NCBI GenBank assembly: GCA_965249685.1
Contig: CBDFMN010000003.1
Location: 1,984,001-2,048,000, forward strand
Direction of reading: 5' to 3'
Length of the DNA: 64,000 bases
Source of the DNA: RH-AL1 sp965249685
Lineage (GTDB): Bacteria > Pseudomonadota > Alphaproteobacteria > Rhizobiales > Beijerinckiaceae
The notes under the pieces were generated by a model, which was given only the letters and a program-made list of their open reading frames with translations, had not been told where the DNA came from and searched no databases. Numbering within the stretch: the stretch's first letter is position 1; each line of letters starts with the position of its first letter. This document shows positions 36,082 through 44,482 of this stretch, one piece after another. A program made the translations under genes and the position numbers.

Positions 36082-36563
36082 GCAGGGACGTTGCGGCGGC
36101 GAGCCGGAGCGCCAGCGGCACTGACGCCTTCAAGGCGGACGACCGGCGCTGCTTCACCGTGGTGTCGGGCGGCCGCACCTTCGGCTTACCGGTCGAATCG
36201 ATCCAGACCGTGTTCGAGATGGTGGCGCTGACGCCCGTCCCGCTCGCCCCTTTCGAGATCCTCGGTCTCGTCAACCTGCGCGGCAAGATCGTGACGGCCG
36301 TGAGCCTGCGCCGCCGCCTCGACGCCGGCGCAGGCCTCGACACGTCCCGCCTCGCCATCGGCATGGAGCATCGCGGCGAGGCCTTCGCACTCGTCGTCGA
36401 CGAGGTCGGCGACGTGATCATGCTGGAACCCGGCACCCGTATCGCCACCCCGCCGCACCTCGGCGCGGAAGGGGTCAAGATCGCGGCGGTGCACCGGCTT
36501 CATGCCATGATCCTGCCGCTGCTCGACCTCGACTGGGTGTTCACGTTCTCTCGCGGTTCCTGA
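36078..36563 (+). CDS. cheW: CheW coupling protein
   Basis: The 161-residue CheW links receptors to CheA. It shows the CheW fold pattern RCFTVVSGGRTFGLPVESIQTV, LTPVPLAPFEILGLVNLRGKIVTAVSLRRRL and FALVVDEVGDVIML, with a short variable N-terminus. ATG 36078 overlaps the cheA stop (ATGA). Together with the upstream GAF receptor this is a self-contained sensor-coupler-kinase unit without adaptation enzymes. Confidence 0.95.
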   Translation: MSRDVAAASRSASGTDAFKADDRRCFTVVSGGRTFGLPVESIQTVFEMVALTPVPLAPFEILGLVNLRGKIVTAVSLRRRLDAGAGLDTSRLAIGMEHRGEAFALVVDEVGDVIMLEPGTRIATPPHLGAEGVKIAAVHRLHAMILPLLDLDWVFTFSRGS

Positions 36564-36572
36564 AGGTGGCAC

Positions 36573-36701
36573 TCAGGCGATGCGCTCGCCCGCAGCCTCG
36601 CGCCCTTTGGCCTGCCGGGTCACGACATCCGCGATCCTCCCGACCAGCAGGGCTTGTGCGCTAGCGGCGAGAACGACGATCGTGAAAGCTTCGTAGATCA
36701 T
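36573..36701 (-). CDS. Possible 42-residue membrane protein
   Basis: A short minus-strand frame begins with ATG 36701, about seven bases after a near-ideal GGAGGAAA. It encodes MIYEAFTIVVLAASAQALL followed by VGRIADVVTRQAKGREAAGERIA. The first 20 residues form one plausible membrane helix and the rest is a basic, amphipathic tail. It is convergent with cheW, with nine bases between the stops. I recognise no family; the ribosome site and helix are the only support. Confidence 0.5.
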   Translation of the reverse strand: MIYEAFTIVVLAASAQALLVGRIADVVTRQAKGREAAGERIA

Positions 36702-36896
36702 GCGGGTTTCCTCCCAGGTGCGCGAACCATCGAACCCCGAAGCTCACGGCCTCAAGGAACGGGATGAGCCTGCGCCTCTGCCGGTTACCGCGCCTTGGCC
36801 GCCAGGTTCAAGTTTGCCAATGTCCGCATGCCGACGCCGTCCGGGCACGGCTCGTCCGACGCCGCTGATCGCCGGAGCGCGGGCATCGCCGATCCT

Positions 36897-37850
36897 CTAG
36901 TCGTGGACTGCCGCCAGGCGACGCCCGAAGTCGGGCGCGGCGGTCTCCTGGCCCTGAGCGATGATCTCGCGGCGGATGGCGCGGGTGCGGGTGAACAGGT
37001 CGAAGAGCCCGTCGCCATCGCCGACGCGGACCATGCGCTGGAGCGAGGACAGGTCTTCGCTGAAGCGTCCCAGCACCTCGAGCACGGCATCGCGGTTGTT
37101 GAGGAAGACGTCGCGCCACATGGTCGGGTCGGAGGAGGCGATGCGGGTGAAGTCGCGGAAGCCGCCGGCCGAGAACTTCATCACCTCGGCCTGCGTCACC
37201 GTCTCGAGGTCGGCGGCCGTGCGCACGATGTTGTAGGCGATGAGGTGAGGCACGTGGCTGGTGATAGCCAGCACGATGTCGTGGTGGGTGGCGCTCATCA
37301 CCTCCACATTGGCGCCGGCCGCGGTCCAGAAAGCCGCCAATCGCGCGAGCGCGTCGGGGTCGGTGCCCTCGAGCGGCGTCAGGATGGACCAGCGGTTGAG
37401 GAACAGGCTGGCGAAGCCGGCGTCCGGCCCGGAATATTCCGTCCCGGCGACGGGATGGCCGGGGACGAAATGGACGGACGCCGGCAGGTGTGGCGCCACC
37501 GCCTCGATGACCGACACCTTGACGGAGCCGACGTCGGAGACGATCGCACCGGCCTTGAGCGCGGGACCGATCGCGGCGGCGACGGCCCCCATCGCGCCGA
37601 CGGGGACGCACAGCACCACGAGGTCCGCGTTGCGCACAGCCTCGGAGAGTTCGTCCGCGACCCGGTCGCCGAGCGCGATGGCCCGCGCCCGCGCCCGCAC
37701 CGCCGGGTCGACGTCGGCGCCGATGACGAGGTCCGCGAGGTTCTGCTGCCGCGCCGCCCTCGCGAGAGAAGCGCCGATCAGGCCCAAGCCGATGACGGCG
37801 AGCGTCCCGAAGATGGGCTCCGTCCGCGGCGGTCCCAGGGTCTCAGCCAT
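36897..37850 (-). CDS. tyrA: Prephenate/arogenate dehydrogenase family protein
   Basis: The 317-residue enzyme of tyrosine synthesis oxidatively decarboxylates prephenate or arogenate. It has the NAD(P) loop VIGLGLIGASLAR, VLCVPVGAMG, SDVGSVK, FVPGHPVAGTEYSGP, the LTP strand, ATHHDIVLAITSHVPHLIAYN and FRDFTRIASSDPTMWRDVF. Substrate preference cannot be read with certainty. ATG 37850 overlaps the end of hisC by eight bases. With hisC and chorismate mutase upstream it forms an aromatic amino-acid operon. Confidence 0.95.
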   Translation of the reverse strand: MAETLGPPRTEPIFGTLAVIGLGLIGASLARAARQQNLADLVIGADVDPAVRARARAIALGDRVADELSEAVRNADLVVLCVPVGAMGAVAAAIGPALKAGAIVSDVGSVKVSVIEAVAPHLPASVHFVPGHPVAGTEYSGPDAGFASLFLNRWSILTPLEGTDPDALARLAAFWTAAGANVEVMSATHHDIVLAITSHVPHLIAYNIVRTAADLETVTQAEVMKFSAGGFRDFTRIASSDPTMWRDVFLNNRDAVLEVLGRFSEDLSSLQRMVRVGDGDGLFDLFTRTRAIRREIIAQGQETAAPDFGRRLAAVHD

Positions 37851-38970
37851 GCGGCGCCCTGCGCTCCGCCGCAAACGCGGCGAAGGCCTCGACGATGAGC
37901 GTGTTGGCGAGCGCCGTGCCGACGCTGAGACGCAGGCATTGCGGCAGGCCGTAGGCGCCGACCGCCCTGAGGACGAGCCCGCGCGCGGTGAAGAAGGCGT
38001 CCGCTGCCGCGGCCTCTGCGGGATCGGCGAAATGGACGAGGATGAAATTGGCCATGGACGGCGTGACCGTGAAGCCGAGCGCTGCGATCGCCTCGCTCAG
38101 ATGCGCGCGCCACGGGGTATTGTGGGCGATCGAACGGGCGACATGCTCGCGGTCGCCGATCGCGGCGACGCCGGCGCGCATCGCGGGATCGTTGGTGTTG
38201 AACGGGCCGCGCACCCGGTTGAGCGCGTCGCAGGTCGCGGCGGAAGCGAAGCACCAGCCCAGCCTTAGGCTCGCGAGCCCGTGGATTTTCGAGAAGGTGC
38301 GGGTGACCACGACGTTCTCCTGCGCCTCGACAAGATCGAAGGCCGAGTCAAAGTCCGCAGCCGTCGCATATTCCGCATAGGCGCCGTCGACCACGAGGAG
38401 GACGTGCGGCGGCAGCCCGCGGGCGAGCCGAGTGATCTCGGCAGCCGCTACGTAGGTGCCGGTCGGGTTGTTGGGATTGGCGAGATAGACGATCTTGGTG
38501 CGCGGCGTGACGGCAGCGAGCACCGCGTCGACGTCGAGGGTAAAGTTGCGCTCGGGCACGACCACGGGGACGCCGCCCGCCGCCAGGATGGCGATGCGGT
38601 AGACGAGGAAACCGTGCTCGGTGAAGAGGCCCTCGTCTCCCGGTTCGCAGTAGATCTTGGCGAGGAGCGCGAGGAGGTCGTCGGAGCCGGCGCCGCAGAC
38701 GATCCGCGCGGGGTCGAGCCCATGCGCCTCGCCGATCGCCTGGCGCAACGCGGCCGCGGTGCCGTCGGGATAGACCTCCAGCCCGTCGATCGCCGCCGCG
38801 AACGCCGCCTTGGCAAGCGGCGAGGCACCGAGCGGCGTTTCGTTGGACGAAAGCTTGTGGACGGTGCCAGCGAAGCCCTGCGCCTTGCTCTTGCCCGGCA
38901 CATAGGCCTCGATGGCGAGCACGCCCGGATGGGGTTGCGGCCGGGAGGCCAGGCGTTCGGATACGGTCAT
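37843..38970 (-). CDS. hisC: Histidinol-phosphate / aromatic aminotransferase
   Basis: This PLP-dependent class I/II aminotransferase of 375 residues has LSSNETPLGASP, GAGSDDLLALLAK, YLANPNNPTGTY, VVDGAYAEY and the PLP lysine in TFSKIHGLASLRLGW, with FNTNDPAMRAG. HisC transaminates imidazole-acetol phosphate; placed between chorismate mutase and tyrA it may also act on prephenate or phenylpyruvate, as is often suggested for this operon form. GGAGAG lies just ahead of ATG 38970. It follows the chorismate mutase gene by 16 bases. Confidence 0.95.
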   Translation of the reverse strand: MTVSERLASRPQPHPGVLAIEAYVPGKSKAQGFAGTVHKLSSNETPLGASPLAKAAFAAAIDGLEVYPDGTAAALRQAIGEAHGLDPARIVCGAGSDDLLALLAKIYCEPGDEGLFTEHGFLVYRIAILAAGGVPVVVPERNFTLDVDAVLAAVTPRTKIVYLANPNNPTGTYVAAAEITRLARGLPPHVLLVVDGAYAEYATAADFDSAFDLVEAQENVVVTRTFSKIHGLASLRLGWCFASAATCDALNRVRGPFNTNDPAMRAGVAAIGDREHVARSIAHNTPWRAHLSEAIAALGFTVTPSMANFILVHFADPAEAAAADAFFTARGLVLRAVGAYGLPQCLRLSVGTALANTLIVEAFAAFAAERRAPHG

Positions 38971-38986
38971 CGTACTCTCCTGTGTC

Positions 38987-39829
38987 TCAGGGGACGCCAA
39001 TCCCGGCGGCCTTGGCGTCGGGGCCGAAGTCGAAGCGGCGCGCGTGCGAACCGATCCAGGCCCAACCGTCTTGCTCGCCACCGTCGGGCAGGCCGGCGTC
39101 CATCGCCTCCGGCACGGCCACGATCAGGCTCCGCGCGCCGGTCGCCACGACCTCCACCCCGCGCGGCAGAGCGGCGAGAGCCACCGGCGCGGCCACCGCG
39201 TAGAGCTGCACGTCGCTGACGGCCGCCTCGGCGAGCGGCTTCGCCACGACGAAGAGCGGCAGGCCGGCGGCATGGCCGGCGCGTTCGACGAAGGGGAGGC
39301 GGGCGATGATCTTGGGGGTCTGCGGCCCCGTCAGCGCGTCCCACCACGGCTCCGTCGATGCGCCGTCGGCCTGGACGAGCCCGAGGTCGCCGCCGGCGGC
39401 CGCTACGGCGGCGATCACCGGGCCGGGACCCTCGTGCGTTACCAGCGGCACGGTGAAGCCGAAATGGAAGCGGCAGCTGTCGCGCATCGTGGCGTCGCCG
39501 CGCGCGATGTCGGCGTGGACGGCGTAGGGCGCCTGCACGTAGGTGAAGGTGGAAATAATGATGCGCCAGATGCTCTCGACCGTGTCGAGCGGCAGGATGC
39601 CGGCGTGGCGCTGCACGAGGCGGCGCATCATCTCCGCCTCGCGGCCCGGCCGGAACGCCGAACCGCCGCCGCTCCGCGCCTTAACCGCGATGAGTTGGTC
39701 GATGATGGCGCCACGCTCCATCAACAGGCCGTGCAGCGCCTCGTCGATGCGGTCGATCTCGACGCGGAGCGCGCCGAGGTCGGGGATGCGGCTCGCCGCA
39801 GTCTGGCTGCGCGGGGTGGAAACAGTCAT
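38987..39829 (-). CDS. Chorismate mutase (AroQ type) with C-terminal extension
   Basis: The 280-residue protein has an N-terminal AroQ chorismate mutase domain of about 95 residues (LRVEIDRIDEALHGLLMERG, then REAEMMRRLVQRH and IWRIIISTFTYVQAPYAV), which turns chorismate into prephenate. The remaining 180 residues are a second, less known domain (RDSCRFHFGFTVPLV and GDLGLVQAD) seen in many alphaproteobacterial chorismate mutases. It lacks the PDT catalytic motifs that would make it a P-protein. It is the first gene of the minus-strand operon with hisC and tyrA and is divergent from metX. Confidence 0.9.
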   Translation of the reverse strand: MTVSTPRSQTAASRIPDLGALRVEIDRIDEALHGLLMERGAIIDQLIAVKARSGGGSAFRPGREAEMMRRLVQRHAGILPLDTVESIWRIIISTFTYVQAPYAVHADIARGDATMRDSCRFHFGFTVPLVTHEGPGPVIAAVAAAGGDLGLVQADGASTEPWWDALTGPQTPKIIARLPFVERAGHAAGLPLFVVAKPLAEAAVSDVQLYAVAAPVALAALPRGVEVVATGARSLIVAVPEAMDAGLPDGGEQDGWAWIGSHARRFDFGPDAKAAGIGVP

Positions 39830-40066
39830 AAGTTCCTTGTCCTCGCGCCTTCATTAACGACGACGGGGCGGCATGGCAAAGGAAAGGGAAGGAGCGCGCG
39901 GCAATCCTCGGTCCCGCCGCCGGCGCGCACCCCGCACGTGGCCGCGACCATGGTCGGCGACGCCGTGCAGGCCGCCGGTGTCCAGTCGTGCCGTCTTGAC
40001 TCCCTGACGGAGCCGTTCCCATATGCCGCGAGCAATGCGTGTCCCCACCGACGGCCGTGACGGCCG

Positions 40067-41260
40067 ATGAACGCCATCCCGACCAAAGCGGCGATCCGCC
40101 GGGAAGCCGAGACGCCGCAGTCCCTCACAGCGAGCTTCGGTGCGGAGCATCCGCTCCTGATGGACGCGGGCGTCGCGCTCTCCCCTTTCACGATCGCCTA
40201 TCAGACCTATGGCACTCTTAATGCGGACAAGAGCAACGCGGTGCTCGTCTGCCACGCCCTGACAGGCGATCAGCACGTCGCCAACATCAACCCACTGACG
40301 GGCAAGCCCGGCTGGTGGGCGACGATGGTGGGGCCGGGCAAGCCAGTCGACACGGACCACTATTTCGTCATCTGCTCCAACGTGGTCGGCTCATGTATGG
40401 GGACGACCGGGCCAGCCTCCATCAACGCGGCAACGGGTCGGGTCTACGCGCTCGACCTGCCGGTGGTGACGATCCGCGACATGGTGCGCGCGCAGGCCAT
40501 GCTCATCGACCACCTCGGCATCGAGACGCTGTTCTGCGTCGTCGGCGGTTCCATGGGCGGGATGCAGGTGCTGCAATGGGCGGCGAGCTATCCCGAACGC
40601 GTCTTCTCCGCCATGCCGGTCGCGACGGCGGCGCGGCATTCCTCGCAGAACATCGCCTTCCACGAGGTGGGTCGCCAGGCGGTCATGGCCGACCCCGACT
40701 GGTGCAAAGGCCGCTACCTCGACGAGGGCAAGTACCCCGGCAAGGGCCTCGCCGTCGCGCGCATGGCGGCGCACATCACCTACCTCTCCGACGAGGCGCT
40801 GCAGCGCAAGTTCGGCCGCAAGCTGCAGGCCCGCAGTGCGCCCACCTTCTCGTTCGACGCCGACTTCCAGATCGAAAATTACCTGCGCTACCAGGGCCTG
40901 TCCTTCGTCGACCGCTTCGACGCCAACTCCTACCTCTACGTCACCCGCGCCTGCGACTACTTCGACCTCGCCGCGGACTACGGCGGCACGCTGGCGCTGG
41001 CCTTCAAGGGCTCGAAGACGCGGTTCTGCGTCGTGTCCTTCTCCTCCGATTGGCTCTATCCGACGTCGGCGTCCCGCGCGATCGTCCACGCGCTGAACGC
41101 GGGCGGGGCCTCCGTCTCCTTCGTGGACATCGCCAACGACCGCGGCCACGACGCCTTCCTGCTGGAGGACCCCGAGTTCAACGCCACCGCGAGCGGCTTC
41201 CTCAACGGCGCGGCTCGCGCGCGCGGACTGCCGCCCCCGCGCAGCCGTGCCGCGGAATGA
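40067..41260 (+). CDS. metX: Homoserine O-acetyltransferase
   Basis: MetX acylates homoserine for methionine synthesis. This alpha/beta hydrolase-fold protein of 397 residues has VLVCHALTGDQHV, SNVVGSCMGTTGP, the nucleophile Ser162 in GGSMGGMQVLQWA, the Asp in SSDWLYPT and the His in DRGHDAFLL. Acetyl versus succinyl specificity can differ in this family and is not certain. It overlaps metW by four bases (ATGA). No SAM-II type riboswitch was found in the 237-bp upstream region. Confidence 0.95.
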   Translation: MNAIPTKAAIRREAETPQSLTASFGAEHPLLMDAGVALSPFTIAYQTYGTLNADKSNAVLVCHALTGDQHVANINPLTGKPGWWATMVGPGKPVDTDHYFVICSNVVGSCMGTTGPASINAATGRVYALDLPVVTIRDMVRAQAMLIDHLGIETLFCVVGGSMGGMQVLQWAASYPERVFSAMPVATAARHSSQNIAFHEVGRQAVMADPDWCKGRYLDEGKYPGKGLAVARMAAHITYLSDEALQRKFGRKLQARSAPTFSFDADFQIENYLRYQGLSFVDRFDANSYLYVTRACDYFDLAADYGGTLALAFKGSKTRFCVVSFSSDWLYPTSASRAIVHALNAGGASVSFVDIANDRGHDAFLLEDPEFNATASGFLNGAARARGLPPPRSRAAE

Positions 41261-41898
41261 ACGGTCCCCCGCCTCGTGACGCGGGCGTCGCCCTGCGGCC
41301 CGACCTGCTGGCGGTCGCGCGCATGCTGGAGCCGCGCTCGCGCGTGCTCGACGTCGGCTGCGGCGACGGCACGCTGCTGCGCCACCTCAGCGAACGCCAC
41401 GGCGTCGACGCGCGCGGCATCGAGCTTTCCCAGCGTGGCGTGAACGATTGCGTGGCGCAGGGCCTCTCGGTCATCCAGGGCGATGCCGACACCGACCTCG
41501 CCGGCTACCCCGACGACAGCTTCGACTTCGTGATCCTCTCGCAGACGCTGCAGGCGACCCGCAAGCCGCGCCAGGTGTTGGAGCACATGCTGCGCATCGG
41601 CCGCCACGCGATCGTGTCCTTCCCGAACTTTGGCCATTGGCGGGTGCGCGGCCAACTGCTGGCGCGCGGTCGCATGCCGATCACCGATGCGCTCTCGTAC
41701 GCCTGGTACGACACGCCCAACATCCACGCCTTCACCATTCGCGACTTCGTCGCCCTGGTGCGGATGCTGGACGCCCGGATCGAAGAGGCGAAGGCGTTGG
41801 ACGAGTCAGGGCGCCCGGTTCTCGTCAACGTGCCGTGGGGCGTGTGGAACCTGTTTGGCGTTCAGGGCGTGTTCAAGCTGACGCAGCGGGCGGATTAG
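41257..41898 (+). CDS. metW: Methionine biosynthesis protein MetW
   Basis: This 213-residue methyltransferase-fold protein has the SAM-binding loop LDVGCGDGTLLRHL, DARGIELS, FDFVILSQTLQATRKP, IVSFPNFGHWRVR and TPNIHAFTIRDF. MetW is found with MetX in a wide range of proteobacteria and is needed for full homoserine acetyltransferase activity in some; no methyl acceptor is established. The metXW pair with overlapping stop and start is the standard arrangement. Confidence 0.96.
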   Translation: MNGPPPRDAGVALRPDLLAVARMLEPRSRVLDVGCGDGTLLRHLSERHGVDARGIELSQRGVNDCVAQGLSVIQGDADTDLAGYPDDSFDFVILSQTLQATRKPRQVLEHMLRIGRHAIVSFPNFGHWRVRGQLLARGRMPITDALSYAWYDTPNIHAFTIRDFVALVRMLDARIEEAKALDESGRPVLVNVPWGVWNLFGVQGVFKLTQRAD

Positions 41899-41936
41899 GC
41901 CGCCGGCCCTGCGCGCCAGGACCGGCATCGTTCCGG

Positions 41937-43763
41937 CTAGGCCGCGTGACGCCGCCGGTGCGGCTGCGTCCCCGCCCCGAGCGAGAAGCGGTCCACCAAA
42001 TTGGCGAGCACGTCGGCCTCCGAGGCCAGCGAATGGCTCGCGGCGGTGGATTCCTCGACCATGGCGGCGTTCTGCTGGGTCACCCGGTCCATCTGGTCGA
42101 TGGCGACATTGACCTCCTTCAGGCTGGTCGCCTGGTGCTGCGCGGACGTCGCGATCTTCGACACGAGGTCGTTGATCTCGGCGATCCGCCCGCCGATACG
42201 GTCGAGCGCCTTGCCCGTCTCAGCCACCTGCTCCACGCCCTTGCCCACCTGCGCGGTCGAGGCCAGGATCAGCGCCTTGATGTCCTTGGCCGCCTCCGCC
42301 GAGCGCTGCGCCAAGCCGCGCACCTCGGATGCCACCACCGCAAAGCCCCGTCCCGCGTCGCCCGCCCGCGCCGCCTCGACGCCGGCGTTCAGCGCCAGCA
42401 GGTTGGTCTGGAAGGCGATTTCGTCGATCACCCCGATGATCTGACTGATCTGCTGGGCCGACCGCTGGATCTCGCCCATGGCGGAGACCGCGTCCCGCAC
42501 CACTTCGCCGCCATGCGCGGCATCGCCCATCGCGGTCGCGACGATGGCCCGCGTCCGCGTCGCGCCCTGCGCGGTCTCGTCGACCGTCGCGGCGACCTGC
42601 GCCAACGTCGCCGCCGTCTCGGCCAGTGTCGCAGCCTGCCGCTCCGTGCGCTGCGCCAGGTCGTCCGCCGCCGTGGCGATCTCCACCGACCCCGTCCGGA
42701 TACCCGAGGTGTTGGACGCGATGACGCTCATCGTGTCGCGGAGTTGGGCCACGGCGGCGTTGAAGTTTTCGCGGATGGCTTCGTACTCGGCCGAATAGGG
42801 TTCGGCCACGTTCATCGACAGGTCGCCCTGCGAGAGGCGGGCCAGCGCCGCGCCGAGCGTGTCGACGACGAGGCGGTTCGCCTGCATGGCGACGCCGTCG
42901 CGCTCCGCCTTGACTCGACGCTCGGCGTCGACCTCCTGTCGCTGCGCCTCACTGCGCTGTTCGAGCGCGTCCTTGTCGACCGCCGCCTGGCGGAAGGCGA
43001 CGAGCGCCTCCGCCATCTGGCCGATCTCGTCGCTGCGGCCACGGCCGACGATCGGCGCATCGCGATCGCCCGAGGCCAAGCGGCGCATGCCGGACGCAAG
43101 CGAGGCCATGAGCTGGGCCAAGGTGCGGCGCATCACCAGGACGATAGCGAGGAACCCGAGCAGGATCGGCACGAACAGGGTGGCGAGGCGGCCGATATCA
43201 CTCATCAGGGCCGCCTTGACGTCGTCGGCGTAGAGCCCGGTACCGATGATCCATTGCCACTCCGGGGCACCGATGACATAGGAGATCTTGGGAACGGCGG
43301 CGGTTTCTCCCGGCCTGACCAGGTTGTAATCGACGAAGCCCGGGCGGCCCGACCTGGCGAACTGCACGAAGTCGCGGACGTAGGCCTTCCCGGAAGCATC
43401 GGCGAGGTTCAGCCGGTTCACGCCGACGAAGTTCTTGTTGGGGTTGACCAGCGACACACCGTCGAAGTCGTAGATGAAGACGTAGTTGTCGGCGTCGAAG
43501 CGGATGGCGGCCACCGCGGCCTGCGCCTGCGCCTTGGCTTCCGCCGTCGTCAGCTTGCCGGCCTGCTCCAACTTGATGAACGATTGGACCATCGAGGCCG
43601 CGGCTTCCGCGAGGTGGGCGACCTCAGCCCGTTTGGCGTCGAACGCGGCTTCGTAACTCCGCTTCAGGGTCAGGCCGAGACCGGCCACCGTCATCATCAT
43701 GCCCAGGACAGCCAACAGGCTGAACTGGCGCGTAAGGGACATCCGCGAGAAAAGGTTGGGCAT
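41937..43763 (-). CDS. Methyl-accepting chemotaxis protein with Cache sensor
   Basis: The 608-residue receptor has a first membrane helix at about residues 12-32, a periplasmic single Cache domain (FDADNYVFIYDFDGVSLVNP, VPKISYVIGAPEWQWIIGTG), a second helix at about residues 193-213, a HAMP region, a long helical linker and the signalling tip VIDEIAFQTNLLALNAGVEAARAGDAG. The QRSAEAAKDIKALI segment is typical of the alpha group. The ligand is unknown, but sCache_2 domains of this build often bind small carboxylates. It is a single gene. Confidence 0.94.
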   Translation of the reverse strand: MPNLFSRMSLTRQFSLLAVLGMMMTVAGLGLTLKRSYEAAFDAKRAEVAHLAEAAASMVQSFIKLEQAGKLTTAEAKAQAQAAVAAIRFDADNYVFIYDFDGVSLVNPNKNFVGVNRLNLADASGKAYVRDFVQFARSGRPGFVDYNLVRPGETAAVPKISYVIGAPEWQWIIGTGLYADDVKAALMSDIGRLATLFVPILLGFLAIVLVMRRTLAQLMASLASGMRRLASGDRDAPIVGRGRSDEIGQMAEALVAFRQAAVDKDALEQRSEAQRQEVDAERRVKAERDGVAMQANRLVVDTLGAALARLSQGDLSMNVAEPYSAEYEAIRENFNAAVAQLRDTMSVIASNTSGIRTGSVEIATAADDLAQRTERQAATLAETAATLAQVAATVDETAQGATRTRAIVATAMGDAAHGGEVVRDAVSAMGEIQRSAQQISQIIGVIDEIAFQTNLLALNAGVEAARAGDAGRGFAVVASEVRGLAQRSAEAAKDIKALILASTAQVGKGVEQVAETGKALDRIGGRIAEINDLVSKIATSAQHQATSLKEVNVAIDQMDRVTQQNAAMVEESTAASHSLASEADVLANLVDRFSLGAGTQPHRRRHAA

Positions 43764-43804
43764 CGGTTCACATCCTTCGACGCCATACTCTTCGCGCAGA
43801 AACC

Positions 43805-44308
43805 CTAAGATCGCGTTGACACTGCGTTATCCGTCTTTCGACGAGACGGCGCGGGGTTCCGTCCGCCAAGGAACCGCTCGAATGCCGCCAGCGTCTCGGC
43901 GCTGACGTGGTGCTCGATGCCTTCGGCATCGATGCGTGCGGTCTGCGGGCTGACGCCGAGAGCGGCCAGGAACGTCTCGACGACCTGATGGCGCAGGCGG
44001 CTCTTCTGCGCCAGGGCGCGGCCGGCTTCGGTCAGGAAGACGCCACGGTAGGGGCGCTGGGCGACGAGGTCCTCCTCCACCAGCCGCTTGAGCATCTTGG
44101 CCACGGTCGGTTGGGCGACGCCGAGGCGGGCGGCGATGTCGGTCTGGCGCGCCTCGCCGCCATCGTCGATGAGGTCGGCGACGAGTTCCACGTAGTCCTC
44201 GACGAGTTCTAGGCGACGCGCCCGCCGCGCCCCCTGGAAGCTCTGCACGTGGGTCTCCGCATCGACGAGGGGCGACACGGCCCTGCCGCTTTCTAGTATC
44301 TTCGCCAT
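43805..44308 (-). CDS. mntR: Manganese-responsive transcriptional regulator MntR
   Basis: This DtxR-family repressor of about 167 residues has a winged-helix domain (EDYVELVADLIDDGGEARQTDIAARLGVAQPTVAKMLKRL is the DNA-binding region, followed by RGVFLTEAGRAL) and a metal-binding and dimerisation part with HHVSAETLAAFERFL. It lacks the SH3-like third domain, as expected for MntR. With Mn2+ bound it should repress mntH, which is divergent 175 bp away with an MntR-type palindrome between. ATG 44308 is chosen; an upstream ATG at 44395 would add 29 atypical residues. Confidence 0.92.
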   Translation of the reverse strand: MAKILESGRAVSPLVDAETHVQSFQGARRARRLELVEDYVELVADLIDDGGEARQTDIAARLGVAQPTVAKMLKRLVEEDLVAQRPYRGVFLTEAGRALAQKSRLRHQVVETFLAALGVSPQTARIDAEGIEHHVSAETLAAFERFLGGRNPAPSRRKTDNAVSTRS

Positions 44309-44433
44309 GTCCAAACCTTGAGCGCCCCGGCGGGTCCGAGCCGCCTGCAGCAGTTTAGCACAGGCTCTCTCCGGAAACGGCGCCCGCCCCAGCATTTTTT
44401 CGCCTCGTCTATCTTCGAAAGGCCTTGGATTGG

Positions 44434-44453
44434 ATTATAGCTTTGGCTATATG
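44434..44453. promoter_or_regulatory. Candidate MntR operator
   Basis: The perfect inverted repeat TATAGC-TTTG-GCTATA (44436-44451) sits 32-47 bases upstream of the mntH start, between the divergent mntR and mntH genes. It resembles the E. coli MntR site (a CATAGC...GCTATG palindrome). Position and symmetry support manganese-dependent repression of mntH and possible autoregulation of mntR. Confidence 0.7.
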
Positions 44454-44482
44454 GACCCTATGCTAACCAGTCGGACGCCTTC

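Noticed and set aside
39830..40066. SAM-II type riboswitch upstream of metX
   Set aside because: Expected from family knowledge, but I could not find the conserved pseudoknot core in this 237-bp region.
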